Source of the DNA: Spirochaetales bacterium
Lineage (GTDB): Bacteria > Spirochaetota > Spirochaetia > Sphaerochaetales > Sphaerochaetaceae
Assembly (NCBI GenBank): GCA_018433865.1
Contig: JAHDQJ010000010.1
Span: 147,786-211,785, forward strand
Direction: 5' to 3'
DNA: 64,000 nucleotides
Position 1 is the first letter of the stretch. The number at the start of each line of letters is the position of its first letter. The translations under genes were made by a program, and so were the position numbers. Below are positions 44,927-53,751 of this stretch, in pieces. The notes below the pieces were generated by a model. That model saw nothing but the letters and a program-made list of their open reading frames with translations. It was not told the origin of the DNA and searched no databases.

Positions 44927-45001
44927 GACCGGCTGCCGACACAAACATATCGAGCCGCACAGTTCTGCAAAAAAAGGTTAAAAAATTCTTGGCAGCCGGT
45001 C
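44927..45001. repeat. 11-bp perfect inverted repeat around a 53-base A-rich centre
   Basis: GACCGGCTGCC (44927-44937) and GGCAGCCGGTC (44991-45001) pair perfectly. The centre contains two A-runs. It could be a long terminator hairpin for the lipoprotein gene, a small RNA or a miniature palindromic element; nothing in the window repeats it. Confidence 0.4.
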
Positions 45002-45371
45002 TACTTTTCTTACCCTTTACGAAAAAAGCGTCACAAGTGTTGGGATTGCAAGGAATAGGGAATTTCCTGAAATTATTGTAACAAATTGTCAAGCTTCATG
45101 TTCTATTCATAGAACTATATGTGAGGCAAGAAATTGGATGCAGTTTTGGGATTTCTTCATAGAGTGTTGACTCATAAAGCTTTGCAATCGGACCGATATA
45201 GTTTTTATTGTCTTCCCACGGTATCTGTGATATGGTTGCTCGTAAGCATGACCATCGTACTGTTGAGGGGAGGACGACACATGATTGCGAAGGTGATACA
45301 GATACCCGTTATTGGCATGTGCATCACCAACTCTATGGATGTGGCCCACGACAGTTGAGTATATGTGTACT

Positions 45372-45402
45372 GAAGGTGACCGGATGAGAATCGGTCACCT
45401 TC
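45372..45402 (+). terminator. Hairpin with 11-bp perfect stem
   Basis: GAAGGTGACCG (45372-45382) pairs with CGGTCACCTTC (45392-45402) around GATGAGAAT. No strong T-run follows, so it may be a terminator, attenuator or operator ahead of the winged-helix regulator. Confidence 0.5.
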
Positions 45403-45596
45403 TGTGCATTTCGAGGTGAGGACATACGTTCGTCGGTCTTCTTTCGTTTCGGCGAGGAAGGGTTCCGGCAACCGATAGGAGGACCGTACATACATTCCGT
45501 TTCCACGGAAAATGGTCTTCCATGTCCTACGATGCACGTTCACAAGCCCACAGGAGCTTCCCTTGGGCTTGTTCGCGCAAAGCACATGTTCAAGAA

Positions 45597-46172
45597 ATGA
45601 ACAACACGATCCCCATGACAAAAGAGAGACCCGCGCTCGAACTCAGCATACTCCACTATATTGATCAGCACGCTGAGGCGACGCAGCGGCAGCTCTCCGA
45701 GCATGTCGGGGTATCGTTGGGAACGATCAATCTGTTGCTCAAGAAGTTCGTCCGCAGGGGGTGGCTTCAGATCACCAGGTTGCAAGCCAACTCGGTCAAG
45801 TACTTCCTCACTCCCTCGGGGTTGGCCAACAAGGTGGAGAGAACCTACCGTTACGTCATCAGGACCTATGATGAGATCAACCGCATCCGCAGCAGGATCG
45901 TCACCATCGCCAACAGCATCGTCAACGCAACCGATACCGATCAACTCTTCTTCATCGGAAAGGACGATGAGCTCAAGACCATCATCCAAGACCTGATCAT
46001 CACGGACAGCTTCTCACGAAGCGCACACCTCTTCCACGAGATCACTGACCTGAAGAAACAAAAAACATACACTCCCACCACCCCCATCGTCATCTGGAAC
46101 CAAGAGATGGAAGACCTTCTCACCAAGGAAGACATCCCCTGGGTCAACATGATGGGGATGATGACGTTGTAG
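45597..46172 (+). CDS. Winged-helix (MarR-like) regulator of the polysaccharide cluster
   Basis: 191 aa if started at ATG 45597; ATG 45615 is an alternative, and the in-frame extension to 45522 has unlikely composition. No start has a good ribosome site. Residues about 15-75 form a winged helix (ELSILHYIDQHAEATQRQLS, then LGTINLLLKKFVRRGWLQIT). The C-terminal 100 residues contain helices (NRIRSRIVTIANSIVN) and a mixed domain with FFIGKDDELKTIIQDL, reminiscent of response-type or nucleotide-binding folds. Genes of this type often head capsule or O-antigen clusters. The first biosynthetic gene lies 409 bases downstream. Confidence 0.75.
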   Translation: MNNTIPMTKERPALELSILHYIDQHAEATQRQLSEHVGVSLGTINLLLKKFVRRGWLQITRLQANSVKYFLTPSGLANKVERTYRYVIRTYDEINRIRSRIVTIANSIVNATDTDQLFFIGKDDELKTIIQDLIITDSFSRSAHLFHEITDLKKQKTYTPTTPIVIWNQEMEDLLTKEDIPWVNMMGMMTL

Positions 46173-46581
46173 GAAGAAGCTTGTGTATCAAGAATGTAAG
46201 GTATAGAAGCTGAATCTTTCGAGAGCCATGTATTCTTGATGATACAGAGTGCAAGAATTCCACGCCAGTATCCTTAGTCGTTTTGAAGAATAGGACTAGG
46301 AAGGAATATACGGGGATAAGCGAAAAAGGCTCGAAAGCTGCATGAATATGCAGGAATCGAGGGGTTTTGGGGTATTCGGCAGGGTGAGCTGATGCTAATT
46401 GAGAAATATCACTGAAGACGTTAGCCACACCACATTTTAGACGAAGAGCTGAAATAGGTGGTGGGAAACTTATGAACATAGGGTGGGAGTGATGAGTTCT
46501 TGATAAGGAGCCCATGTCCTGCTTAAACGCTATCCCGACTCATCCAACAGCACGGGGTTATAGGTAAAAAGGAGAATTGCT
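46173..46581. other. Long leader region before the polysaccharide genes
   Basis: No gene. ATCAAGAAT (46187-46195) and ATTCTTGAT (46232-46240) form a 9-bp hairpin with a 36-base loop. A reverse-strand reading of 123 codons has no site or family and is not called. The length would allow an untranslated leader for elongation control of the operon (inference). Confidence 0.4.
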
Positions 46582-47790
46582 TTGAGCGATATTCAGAAGA
46601 TTCCATTTTCTCCTCCCGATATTACACAAGAAGAGATAGATGAGGTTGTTGATACCTTACGATCAGGCTGGATTACTACCGGTCCGAAGACAAAACTATT
46701 CGAGAAGCAGTTAGCTGAATATTGTCACACCAGTACGGTCTGTTGTCTTAGTTCTGCAACAGCAGCTCTTGAACTTAGCCTTATTCTGCTTGGGATAGGT
46801 CCTGGTGATGAGGTTATTACAAGCGCCTATACATATACAGCGTCCTGTAGTCCCATAATCCATGTGGGAGCAACTCCTGTACTAGTCGATGTCGCGCCTG
46901 ATTCCTTCCATATAGATTATGAGAAAGTTGGTAGCGCAATTACCTCTAAGACGAAAGCAATAATCCCCGTTGATATTGGCGGAGTGATGTGTGATTATGA
47001 CGCTCTTTACCAAGTACTTGAAGCACATAAAGCACTCTATTCTCCAAACAATGAAATTCAATCTCTATTTGATCGAGTCATAGTCATCTCAGATGCTGCA
47101 CATTCTATTGGTGCGACCTTCAAAGGGAGCATGTCTGGGCAGCTTGGAGATTTTTCTGCATTCTCTTTTCACGCTGTAAAAAATTTAACTACGGCTGAAG
47201 GAGGCGCACTCACGTGGAGAGATCGTGAAGGTTTGGACAATGATAAACTATATCATCAGGTCCAATTGCTATCTCTTCACGGACAGAGTAAAGATGCTTT
47301 ATCTAAAACTCATTTAGGTGCTTGGGAGTATGACATAGTCGGACCATACTACAAATGCAATATGACTGATATCTTGGCTGCTCTAGGATTGATACAGCTT
47401 CAAAGGTACCCAGAGATTCTTAAGAGAAGAAGACAGATCATTGAGATGTATGACGAAGGTCTGAAGGATTTACCTGTTACTTCTCTTGTTCACTATACAG
47501 ATACCTATGAATCAAGCGGCCATCTCTACTTGATGAGAATCAAGGGCTATACAGAGCAAAAAAGAAATGAATTCATTAAGAACATGGCAGAAGCAGGGAT
47601 TGCTACCAACGTCCATTATAAGCCGCTTCCAATGCATACTGCCTATAAGAAGCTTGGTTTTAAAATAGAAGACTTCCCGAACACCTACAAGCAATTTGAG
47701 AATGAAGTGACATTGCCGTTGCATACGTGTTTGAAGGATGAGGAGATTGGTTATCTTTTGCAGGCTATTAGAAGCTTGCTTACCAGGTAA
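46582..47790 (+). CDS. DegT/DnrJ/EryC1/StrS aminotransferase (polysaccharide sugar biosynthesis)
   Basis: 402 aa from TTG 46582 with AAAAAGGAG upstream. Fold-type I aminotransferase motifs: CLSSATAALELSLILLGIGPG near 54-75, VISDAAHSIGATFKG near 170, FHAVKNLTTAEGG with the PLP Lys at about 200. It should make a 4-amino (or 3-amino) sugar nucleotide for the surface polymer. Its neighbours are a PglC-type transferase and a GNAT acetyltransferase, which together resemble the aminotransferase-acetyltransferase-transferase order of bacillosamine-type pathways. The matching 4,6-dehydratase would have to be CapE or a gene elsewhere. Confidence 0.9.
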   Translation: MSDIQKIPFSPPDITQEEIDEVVDTLRSGWITTGPKTKLFEKQLAEYCHTSTVCCLSSATAALELSLILLGIGPGDEVITSAYTYTASCSPIIHVGATPVLVDVAPDSFHIDYEKVGSAITSKTKAIIPVDIGGVMCDYDALYQVLEAHKALYSPNNEIQSLFDRVIVISDAAHSIGATFKGSMSGQLGDFSAFSFHAVKNLTTAEGGALTWRDREGLDNDKLYHQVQLLSLHGQSKDALSKTHLGAWEYDIVGPYYKCNMTDILAALGLIQLQRYPEILKRRRQIIEMYDEGLKDLPVTSLVHYTDTYESSGHLYLMRIKGYTEQKRNEFIKNMAEAGIATNVHYKPLPMHTAYKKLGFKIEDFPNTYKQFENEVTLPLHTCLKDEEIGYLLQAIRSLLTR

Positions 47791-47796
47791 TGCAGC

Positions 47797-48480
47797 ATGT
47801 TGGTTAAGCGGTGGGATAAGCTTCCCATATGTATGCAGAAAGATGCGGTCAGACCGTATTATGAAATCCTTAGAAAGAAAGCTGTTTCTTTACTGGTTAA
47901 GAGGCTTTTCGACGTTTCTATGTCGATTGCCTTACTGGTAGTGCTTTCTCCAGTCTTTCTTATAGTCTCTCTATTCATTAAAGCTGATTCCAAAGGGCCA
48001 GTGTTTTATAGACAAGAACGAGTCACCCAGTACGGAAAAATGTTCAAGATCTTCAAGTTCCGTACCATGGTGGTAAATGCTGATAAAACTGGTTCTCTCG
48101 TCACCATCAATAATGATTCCAGGGTAACCAAGATTGGGAAAAAGTTAAGAAAGTCTCGGCTGGATGAGATTCCACAGTTACTCAACATCCTTACCGGTGA
48201 TATGACCTTTGTAGGAACAAGACCAGAAGTACCAAAGTATGTAGCCTATTACACTGATGAAATGAAAGCTACTTTGCTGCTTCCAGCAGGGGTGACCTCA
48301 AAGGCAAGCATTGAATACAAGGATGAAGAGAAGATCCTGAAAGAAGCAGAGATTACTGATGAAGTGTATGTGGAGAGGATATTGGGGGAGAAGATGAGGA
48401 TTAATACTGAATCAATTAGATCCTTTTCTTTTTTCTCGGATATGGTCTTATTGCTTCGAACCTGTTTGGCGGTACTGTAG
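47797..48480 (+). CDS. Initiating sugar phosphoglycosyl transferase (PglC/WcaJ family)
   Basis: 227 aa. It has one N-terminal re-entrant membrane helix (KRLFDVSMSIALLVVLSPVF, about 29-48). The catalytic core follows: GPVFYRQERVTQYGKMFKIF, FKFRTM near 85, DEIPQLLNILTGDMTFVGTRPEVP near 125-148. It transfers a sugar-1-phosphate from a UDP-sugar to undecaprenyl phosphate at the inner face of the membrane, starting the repeat unit. It is the short PglC type rather than the long WbaP type. A later start at ATG 47833 is possible. Confidence 0.92.
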   Translation: MLVKRWDKLPICMQKDAVRPYYEILRKKAVSLLVKRLFDVSMSIALLVVLSPVFLIVSLFIKADSKGPVFYRQERVTQYGKMFKIFKFRTMVVNADKTGSLVTINNDSRVTKIGKKLRKSRLDEIPQLLNILTGDMTFVGTRPEVPKYVAYYTDEMKATLLLPAGVTSKASIEYKDEEKILKEAEITDEVYVERILGEKMRINTESIRSFSFFSDMVLLLRTCLAVL

Positions 48481-49092
48481 ATGGAAATCCAGAAAGCAAA
48501 AGATTTTCATGAAGTTGAGCAAATTGTAGCAGTCCATCTATCCTCATTCCCAAGCTTCTTTCTGACTTCCTTAGGAAAGGGCTTTCTGAAATACCTCTAT
48601 AAAGGTTTTATGCTACACCCGGATTCAGGGATTCTTGTTGCAAAGGAAGAATCTCGTGTTGTTGGGTTTCTTGCTTATTCCACAGAACTTTCTAAATTTT
48701 ATGCATTCATTCTTAGGCGATACTTTTTCCCTTTCACTTGGTATGGTTTTCTTGGCGTTATTAGAAGTCCTAAGAGTGTTCTGCGAATTATTAGAGCATT
48801 AACCTATCCAAGTGCAAAGAAAACGGATGAGAAGTACATTGAGATTAGCTCAATAGCAGTTGATCTTAATGTGCAAGCAAAAGGGATTGGTTCGGAGCTA
48901 ATCAAACATTTATACGAAATGTTCAAAGACTCAGAGTTTCAAGTAATTCGACTTGAAACTGATGCAGAGAATAATGAAGCTGCAAACACTTTCTATCAGA
49001 AGAATGGATTTGAGATTGAACAAGTTTCGACGTCGCCTGAGGGAAGAAGGATGAATCATTATTCTAAAGAAGTGATGTATAGGATGCCCTGA
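48481..49092 (+). CDS. GNAT family N-acetyltransferase
   Basis: 203 aa, starting at the base after the previous stop. The acetyl-CoA segment is IEISSIAVDLNVQAKGIGSELIKHLYE near 122-148 with the QAKGIGSEL loop, followed by VIRLETDAENNEAANTFYQKNGF. Coupled to the aminotransferase and phosphoglycosyl transferase genes, it probably N-acetylates an amino sugar nucleotide. Protein or other acceptors are possible. Confidence 0.85.
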   Translation: MEIQKAKDFHEVEQIVAVHLSSFPSFFLTSLGKGFLKYLYKGFMLHPDSGILVAKEESRVVGFLAYSTELSKFYAFILRRYFFPFTWYGFLGVIRSPKSVLRIIRALTYPSAKKTDEKYIEISSIAVDLNVQAKGIGSELIKHLYEMFKDSEFQVIRLETDAENNEAANTFYQKNGFEIEQVSTSPEGRRMNHYSKEVMYRMP

Positions 49093-50331
49093 GTGAGAAT
49101 TCTAGTACTCCCTTCATACTTCTATCCAGAATCATATTCAAGTGCTCATCTAGATAATGACTTGTATGCTCATTTCTCCTCCATGGGGATTCAAGTTGTG
49201 GCGTATGTTCCTATTCCATCGCGAGGTGTAGACTCTACTACTATAGAATTGTATCGCAATAAAAAATATGAGTTATTTTTTTGTGGTAATTTTGAGCTAC
49301 ACAGATTCCGCCTGTTTAATGAAACAAAGAGCACTATTATTCGCGCTTTCCGATATGGATTATCTGCTACGATACAATTCATAAAAGGTCTATTTACACG
49401 TGATATTGATGTAGTGTTTCTAGTAAGTACTCCTCCAATCATCGGAATTGTTGGAGCTTTATTACATAAAATAAAACGAATCCCATTCATATATGTCGTT
49501 CAGGACATATTCCCAGATTCTCTAGTAAATACTGGATTGTCGCGTAAGGGTTCTTTAGCTTGGAAGATTGGGAGATTAATTGAGAATTTTACATATAGGA
49601 ATGCAACCCGTATTATTGTAATATCGCAGGATTTTAAAGGTAACTTACTTAAAAAGAATGTTCCTGAGGAGAAAATTGAAGTTATCCATAACTGGATAGA
49701 TACAACCTCGATATTCCCCGTTGAGAAAAGTAATAATACTTTGTTTTCTGAATGGGACCTGAGCCCCACACTTTTTTATATTGTTTATGCAGGAAATTTT
49801 GGTAATGCACAAAGTGTTCATACTATTATTGAATCTGCTCAACTACTACAGAGTGAAACCGATATCCAATTCCTTTTGATTGGAGGGGGATCTCAGGAGG
49901 ATACTCTTAAGGAGCTTGTCTCTAGTTATAAGCTTCAAAATGTAAAGTTCTTTCCATTACAATCATCAGAGAAACTTTCTTTAGTCTATAGCCTAGGGGA
50001 TGTTGGCATAGTCTGTTGTAAGAAAGGAATGGGTAAGAATGCCTTCCCTAGCAAAACTTGGTCATATTTAGCAGCAGGAACTCCAATTATTGCGAGCTAT
50101 GATTTAGATAGCGAGTTAGCTTCAATGGCTAATTCAAATGGCTTCGGTATTTCAATCAATCCTGAAAATGCCAAGGATATGTCTGATACGATATTAAAAC
50201 TACGAAATAACACGCAATTATTACAAGAGATGTCTTCTACTGCAAAAACTTTTGTCGAATCTCATGCTTCAAAGAAAAAGGCAATGGAGCGCTATTTGCA
50301 GGTGATTGATTCTGTTATTTCAAGCAGTTGA
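49093..50331 (+). CDS. Glycosyltransferase family 4 (WbuB-like)
   Basis: 412 aa from GTG 49093, one base after the previous stop codon. GT4 features: N-terminal ILVLPSYFYPESYSSAHL, middle FIYVVQDIFPDSLVNTG near 135, linker RIIVISQDFKGNLLKKNVPEEKIEVIHNWID near 174-204, and C-terminal VYAGNFGNAQSVHTIIE near 234. WbuB-type enzymes transfer N-acetyl-L-fucosamine; the next genes make exactly that donor, so FucNAc transfer to the undecaprenyl-linked first sugar is likely. The gene is AT-rich. Confidence 0.88.
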   Translation: MRILVLPSYFYPESYSSAHLDNDLYAHFSSMGIQVVAYVPIPSRGVDSTTIELYRNKKYELFFCGNFELHRFRLFNETKSTIIRAFRYGLSATIQFIKGLFTRDIDVVFLVSTPPIIGIVGALLHKIKRIPFIYVVQDIFPDSLVNTGLSRKGSLAWKIGRLIENFTYRNATRIIVISQDFKGNLLKKNVPEEKIEVIHNWIDTTSIFPVEKSNNTLFSEWDLSPTLFYIVYAGNFGNAQSVHTIIESAQLLQSETDIQFLLIGGGSQEDTLKELVSSYKLQNVKFFPLQSSEKLSLVYSLGDVGIVCCKKGMGKNAFPSKTWSYLAAGTPIIASYDLDSELASMANSNGFGISINPENAKDMSDTILKLRNNTQLLQEMSSTAKTFVESHASKKKAMERYLQVIDSVISSS

Positions 50332-50338
50332 GGTCTGT

Positions 50339-51361
50339 ATGTTCACAAACAAAACCATCCTAATCACCGGTGGTACCGGTTCTTTCGGTAATGCTGTACT
50401 CGAACGCTTCCTGAATACCGACATAGCAGAAATCCGCATATTCAGCCGCGACGAGAAGAAGCAGGATGACATGCGTCACCTCTACAAGAATGACAAGATA
50501 AAATACTACATCGGGGATGTCCGAGACTACCGCAGCATCCGTGATGCTCTCAGCGGTGTTGACTTCGTCTTCAGTGCAGCCGCGCTGAAGCAGGTCCCTT
50601 CTTGTGAGTTTTTTCCCATGGAAGCAGTGAAGACCAACGTCGTCGGTACTGATAATGTGTTGACTGCTTGCATCAATACAGGAGTGAAAAAGGTCATATG
50701 CCTATCCACCGACAAGGCCGCCTATCCCATCAATGCCATGGGTACTTCAAAGGCAATGATGGAGAAGGTTTTCGTTGCCAAGTCACGAACTGTTGCAGAA
50801 GACAAGACCCTCATCTGCGGGACCCGATACGGCAATGTTCTTTGCTCACGTGGATCTGTTGTCCCCCTCTTTGTGGAGCAGATCAAATCAGAAAAACCCC
50901 TGACCGTGACCGAGCCTTCCATGACACGTTTTATCATGACGCTGGAGGAAGCGGTTGACCTAGTGCTCTATGCCTATGAGCATGCCCGTACCGGGGACAT
51001 CCTGGTACAGAAGGCACCGGCTAGTACTATTGGGGACCTTGCCCAGGCGGTAAAAGAGATCTTCGGTGCAGATAATGAAATCAAGACCATCGGCATCAGA
51101 CACGGGGAAAAGATGTATGAGACGCTCCTTACAAATGAGGAGTGCGCTCATGCAATCGATTTAGGCAACTTTTATCGAGTGCCTGCCGACAACCGCGACC
51201 TGAACTATGACAAGTACTTCACCGATGGCAATGGAACAAGAACCAAGCTTACGGAATTCAACTCAAGCAATACAGAGCTGCTTACGGTTGAACAGATAAA
51301 GCATAAGTTGCTCACCCTGAAATATATCCAGGACGAGCTGAAGGCATGGGAGAACCGCTAG
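50339..51361 (+). CDS. capE: UDP-GlcNAc 4,6-dehydratase/epimerase (CapE/FnlA type)
   Basis: 340 aa from ATG 50339, behind TTGAGGT; the in-frame ATG at 50306 lies in the previous gene. Extended SDR with TGGTGSFGNAV at residues 10-20. The MxxxK variant active site is kept in NAMGTSKAMMEKVF near 138, where the family uses Met in place of Tyr. FSAAALKQVPSCEFFPMEAVKTN is diagnostic of the FlaA1/CapE family. It starts UDP-L-FucNAc synthesis from UDP-GlcNAc. CapF begins at 51363. Confidence 0.9.
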   Translation: MFTNKTILITGGTGSFGNAVLERFLNTDIAEIRIFSRDEKKQDDMRHLYKNDKIKYYIGDVRDYRSIRDALSGVDFVFSAAALKQVPSCEFFPMEAVKTNVVGTDNVLTACINTGVKKVICLSTDKAAYPINAMGTSKAMMEKVFVAKSRTVAEDKTLICGTRYGNVLCSRGSVVPLFVEQIKSEKPLTVTEPSMTRFIMTLEEAVDLVLYAYEHARTGDILVQKAPASTIGDLAQAVKEIFGADNEIKTIGIRHGEKMYETLLTNEECAHAIDLGNFYRVPADNRDLNYDKYFTDGNGTRTKLTEFNSSNTELLTVEQIKHKLLTLKYIQDELKAWENR

Positions 51362-51362
51362 C

Positions 51363-52472
51363 ATGAAGATACTGGTAACCGGTGCACATGGTTTCGTAGG
51401 AAAGAACCTCATTGCCGAGCTGAGAAGCAAAGGCTATGAGGACCTATATCTGTACGACCTTGATACTGATCCCGTATTGCTTAACTCATACACCAAAGAT
51501 TGTGAATTCGTTTTTCACCTTGCCGGGGTGAACCGACCCAAGGATGAAGAAGAATTCATGCAGGGCAACTTCGGCTTTACCGATACACTGCTTGCTTCCC
51601 TGAAAAAGAACCAGAACACCTGTCCCATTCTTATCACCTCATCCATCCAGGCAAAGTTGGACAATCCGTATGGAAGGAGCAAGAAGGCAGGGGAGGACCT
51701 GCTCTTCTCTTATGCCAAAGAGACGATGGCTTCCGTCTATGTGTTCCGCCTTCCCAACGTATTCGGCAAGTGGTGCAGACCCAACTACAACAGCGCAGTA
51801 GCCACCTTCTGTTACAACATCGTACGAGATCTTCCCCTCACGGTCAACGATCCTGATGTTGTGATGAACCTGGTATACATTGATGATGTGATCCAAGCCT
51901 TCATCGCAGCTCTGAATGGAGACGTTCTCAAGGAAGAGGGTTTCTGTAAGGTATCGACCATACATACTGTTAAACTTGGCAGGGTTGTAGAGCTCTTGAA
52001 GGAATTCAAAGAGAGTCGGAAAAATCTTTCTGTACCCAATATGGCAGACAGCTTTGAGAAGGTGCTGTACAGCACATCCCTGAGCTACCTTCCGGAAGAC
52101 CAATTCAGCTATCCGCTGAAGATGAACACCGACAACCGTGGAAGCTTCACCGAGATCCTCCGTACCGCCGAACGTGGCCAGTTCTCAGTGAATATCTCCA
52201 AACCAGGTATCACCAAGGGCAACCACTGGCACCATACGAAGAACGAGAAGTTCTTGGTGGTAAGCGGCAAGGGCCTGATCCAGTTCAGAAAGATAGGGAC
52301 AGAGAAAGTAATCGATTATCATGTATCAGGTGAGAAGCTCGAGGTTGTGGACATACCTCCCGGGTATACCCATAACATCATTAATCTGGGAGATGAGGAC
52401 ATGGTCACATTCATGTGGGCCAATGAGCCGTTCAATCCTGAGAAACCTGATACAATATTCGAGAAGGTGTGA
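51363..52472 (+). CDS. capF: CapF/WbjC-type bifunctional epimerase-reductase
   Basis: 369 aa, ATG 51363 adjacent to the capE stop. N-terminal SDR domain (TGAHGFVGKNLIAEL at 6-20) reduces the 4-keto group. The C-terminal cupin domain starts around residue 250 (FTEILRTAERGQFSVNISKP), with NHWHHTKNEKFLVVSGKG as its metal-binding block, and carries out the 3-epimerisation. The fusion is characteristic of CapF. It works after CapE and before CapG. Confidence 0.92.
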   Translation: MKILVTGAHGFVGKNLIAELRSKGYEDLYLYDLDTDPVLLNSYTKDCEFVFHLAGVNRPKDEEEFMQGNFGFTDTLLASLKKNQNTCPILITSSIQAKLDNPYGRSKKAGEDLLFSYAKETMASVYVFRLPNVFGKWCRPNYNSAVATFCYNIVRDLPLTVNDPDVVMNLVYIDDVIQAFIAALNGDVLKEEGFCKVSTIHTVKLGRVVELLKEFKESRKNLSVPNMADSFEKVLYSTSLSYLPEDQFSYPLKMNTDNRGSFTEILRTAERGQFSVNISKPGITKGNHWHHTKNEKFLVVSGKGLIQFRKIGTEKVIDYHVSGEKLEVVDIPPGYTHNIINLGDEDMVTFMWANEPFNPEKPDTIFEKV

Positions 52473-52473
52473 A

Positions 52474-53751
52474 ATGTTTACTGTTATTGATTCACATAGA
52501 GAACTTGTGGATGTGGTTTATGAAAAATTGGATTGTGAAGGTTACGTGTCTATTTTAGGCAGTATTCGTCAGATTGATAAATCAAAACAATTGGTAGCGC
52601 AAGTTCCTTCCAGTAAAGATGATGGTACCCCAAATTGTAATAAAGAATTCATTTTGTTTGAAAAAAAGACTGAAAACGAGAAAGCATATACACAAGATGG
52701 GTTTTGTGCTCTTGTTTTTAAGCTTGTTAAGTTATTAAAAAAGAATACTGAATGTAAATTATTTCCATTAGTTCAGCGCCCCAATGAAAATGAAAACATG
52801 TTTTTTTGTATTTTATACTTCGACCTAGAAGTGGAACTTATCAATATTACATCAATTACAGAGTTTCTAGCAAAGGTATATGCTCAGAAACCTCAACTAG
52901 AAGGTTTGGGATATAACCAATATTATCGTGGCCAGATTGCCAATTGGAGAATAGTTCCATCATTATTCAGGAAATATAAATGGGTTGAAGAAGAAGCAAA
53001 GTTAAATGCAAAAATCTGTTCAGATCGTCCATCTGACTTTAGTGATTGTAGGACACAATTTGAGAGATTAGTACGCTTGAAGCATTATAACCAACCATCG
53101 AGACTTCTTGATTTATCCAAAAGTCCATTGGTGGGATTGTATTTTTCGTGTGAGTATGCTGTAAACCATCCGAATCAATTTGCAGCAGTTCATTGTTGTT
53201 TTAGTAATAAAAAAAATGAGAAATTCGCATCTCTTAGTGACAGTGTTGAAATGCTGACATCTCTTACGCGATCAATATTTAGATGTAAGTATCCGAGACA
53301 TGACAAAGGAGAATGCCCACAGTACCCTTCTCTTTATATGGGAAACTATATGCAAAAGAATTGTCTCGAAGCTGGTTGCCAATATGTAGATGAAATCGCG
53401 TATCAATTTAGTAGAGAAACATCTGTTGAATTTGATGAGATGGAACTTGATAAACTGGATATGTGCATAATTGTTCATCCTCCAATGAATAATCATAGAA
53501 TTGTTCAGCAGCAGGGTTTATTTATCGTGTGTGGAAGAAATCAGAATTATCCGTATAAAGCTCCTGAAGCACTAGGTGATTTTTTCAAGCTCGATGGGAA
53601 GAGGCTGATATTCCTAATTCATCCAGAAGATATCGAAACTATAAAAAAGCAATTAAGCCTATTGGGTATAAATGAATATTATATCTATGGAGATTTAGAG
53701 AAAGAGATAAAGATTGAGAGAGAGCGAATTAGTGGGTTCAATAATGGCTGA
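52474..53751 (+). CDS. FRG domain-containing protein
   Basis: 425 aa from ATG 52474, with GAAGGTG upstream; longer in-frame readings lie in capF. The FRG signature is YYRGQIANWRIVPSLFRKY near residue 150, then RLVRLKHYNQPSRLLDLSKSPLVGLYFSCEYA near 198-229. The N-terminal 140 residues and the C-terminal 150 (IIVHPPMNNHRIVQQQGLFI) have no assigned function. FRG proteins are often found near mobile or defence genes. The coding sequence is clearly more AT-rich than capF and capG. It splits the usual capE-capF-capG order, overlapping capG by 8 bases. Confidence 0.85.
   Translation: MFTVIDSHRELVDVVYEKLDCEGYVSILGSIRQIDKSKQLVAQVPSSKDDGTPNCNKEFILFEKKTENEKAYTQDGFCALVFKLVKLLKKNTECKLFPLVQRPNENENMFFCILYFDLEVELINITSITEFLAKVYAQKPQLEGLGYNQYYRGQIANWRIVPSLFRKYKWVEEEAKLNAKICSDRPSDFSDCRTQFERLVRLKHYNQPSRLLDLSKSPLVGLYFSCEYAVNHPNQFAAVHCCFSNKKNEKFASLSDSVEMLTSLTRSIFRCKYPRHDKGECPQYPSLYMGNYMQKNCLEAGCQYVDEIAYQFSRETSVEFDEMELDKLDMCIIVHPPMNNHRIVQQQGLFIVCGRNQNYPYKAPEALGDFFKLDGKRLIFLIHPEDIETIKKQLSLLGINEYYIYGDLEKEIKIERERISGFNNG

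Larger units (their letters stand above)
44907..45596. other. Intergenic region with two inverted repeats, no convincing gene
   Basis: It holds an 11-bp inverted repeat (44927-45001) and a strong hairpin (45372-45402). A 74-codon forward ORF (45134-45358) has hydrophobic content but no ribosome site or family, so I do not call it. This is the boundary between the GC-rich catabolic part and the polysaccharide cluster. Confidence 0.45.

Noticed and set aside
45134..45358. A 74-codon forward ORF with a hydrophobic centre
   Set aside because: No ribosome site, no family and it ends next to a hairpin; could be real, but support is too thin.
46144..46515. A 123-codon minus-strand ORF before the polysaccharide operon
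   Set aside because: No ribosome site or recognisable domain; it overlaps the regulator's 3' end.
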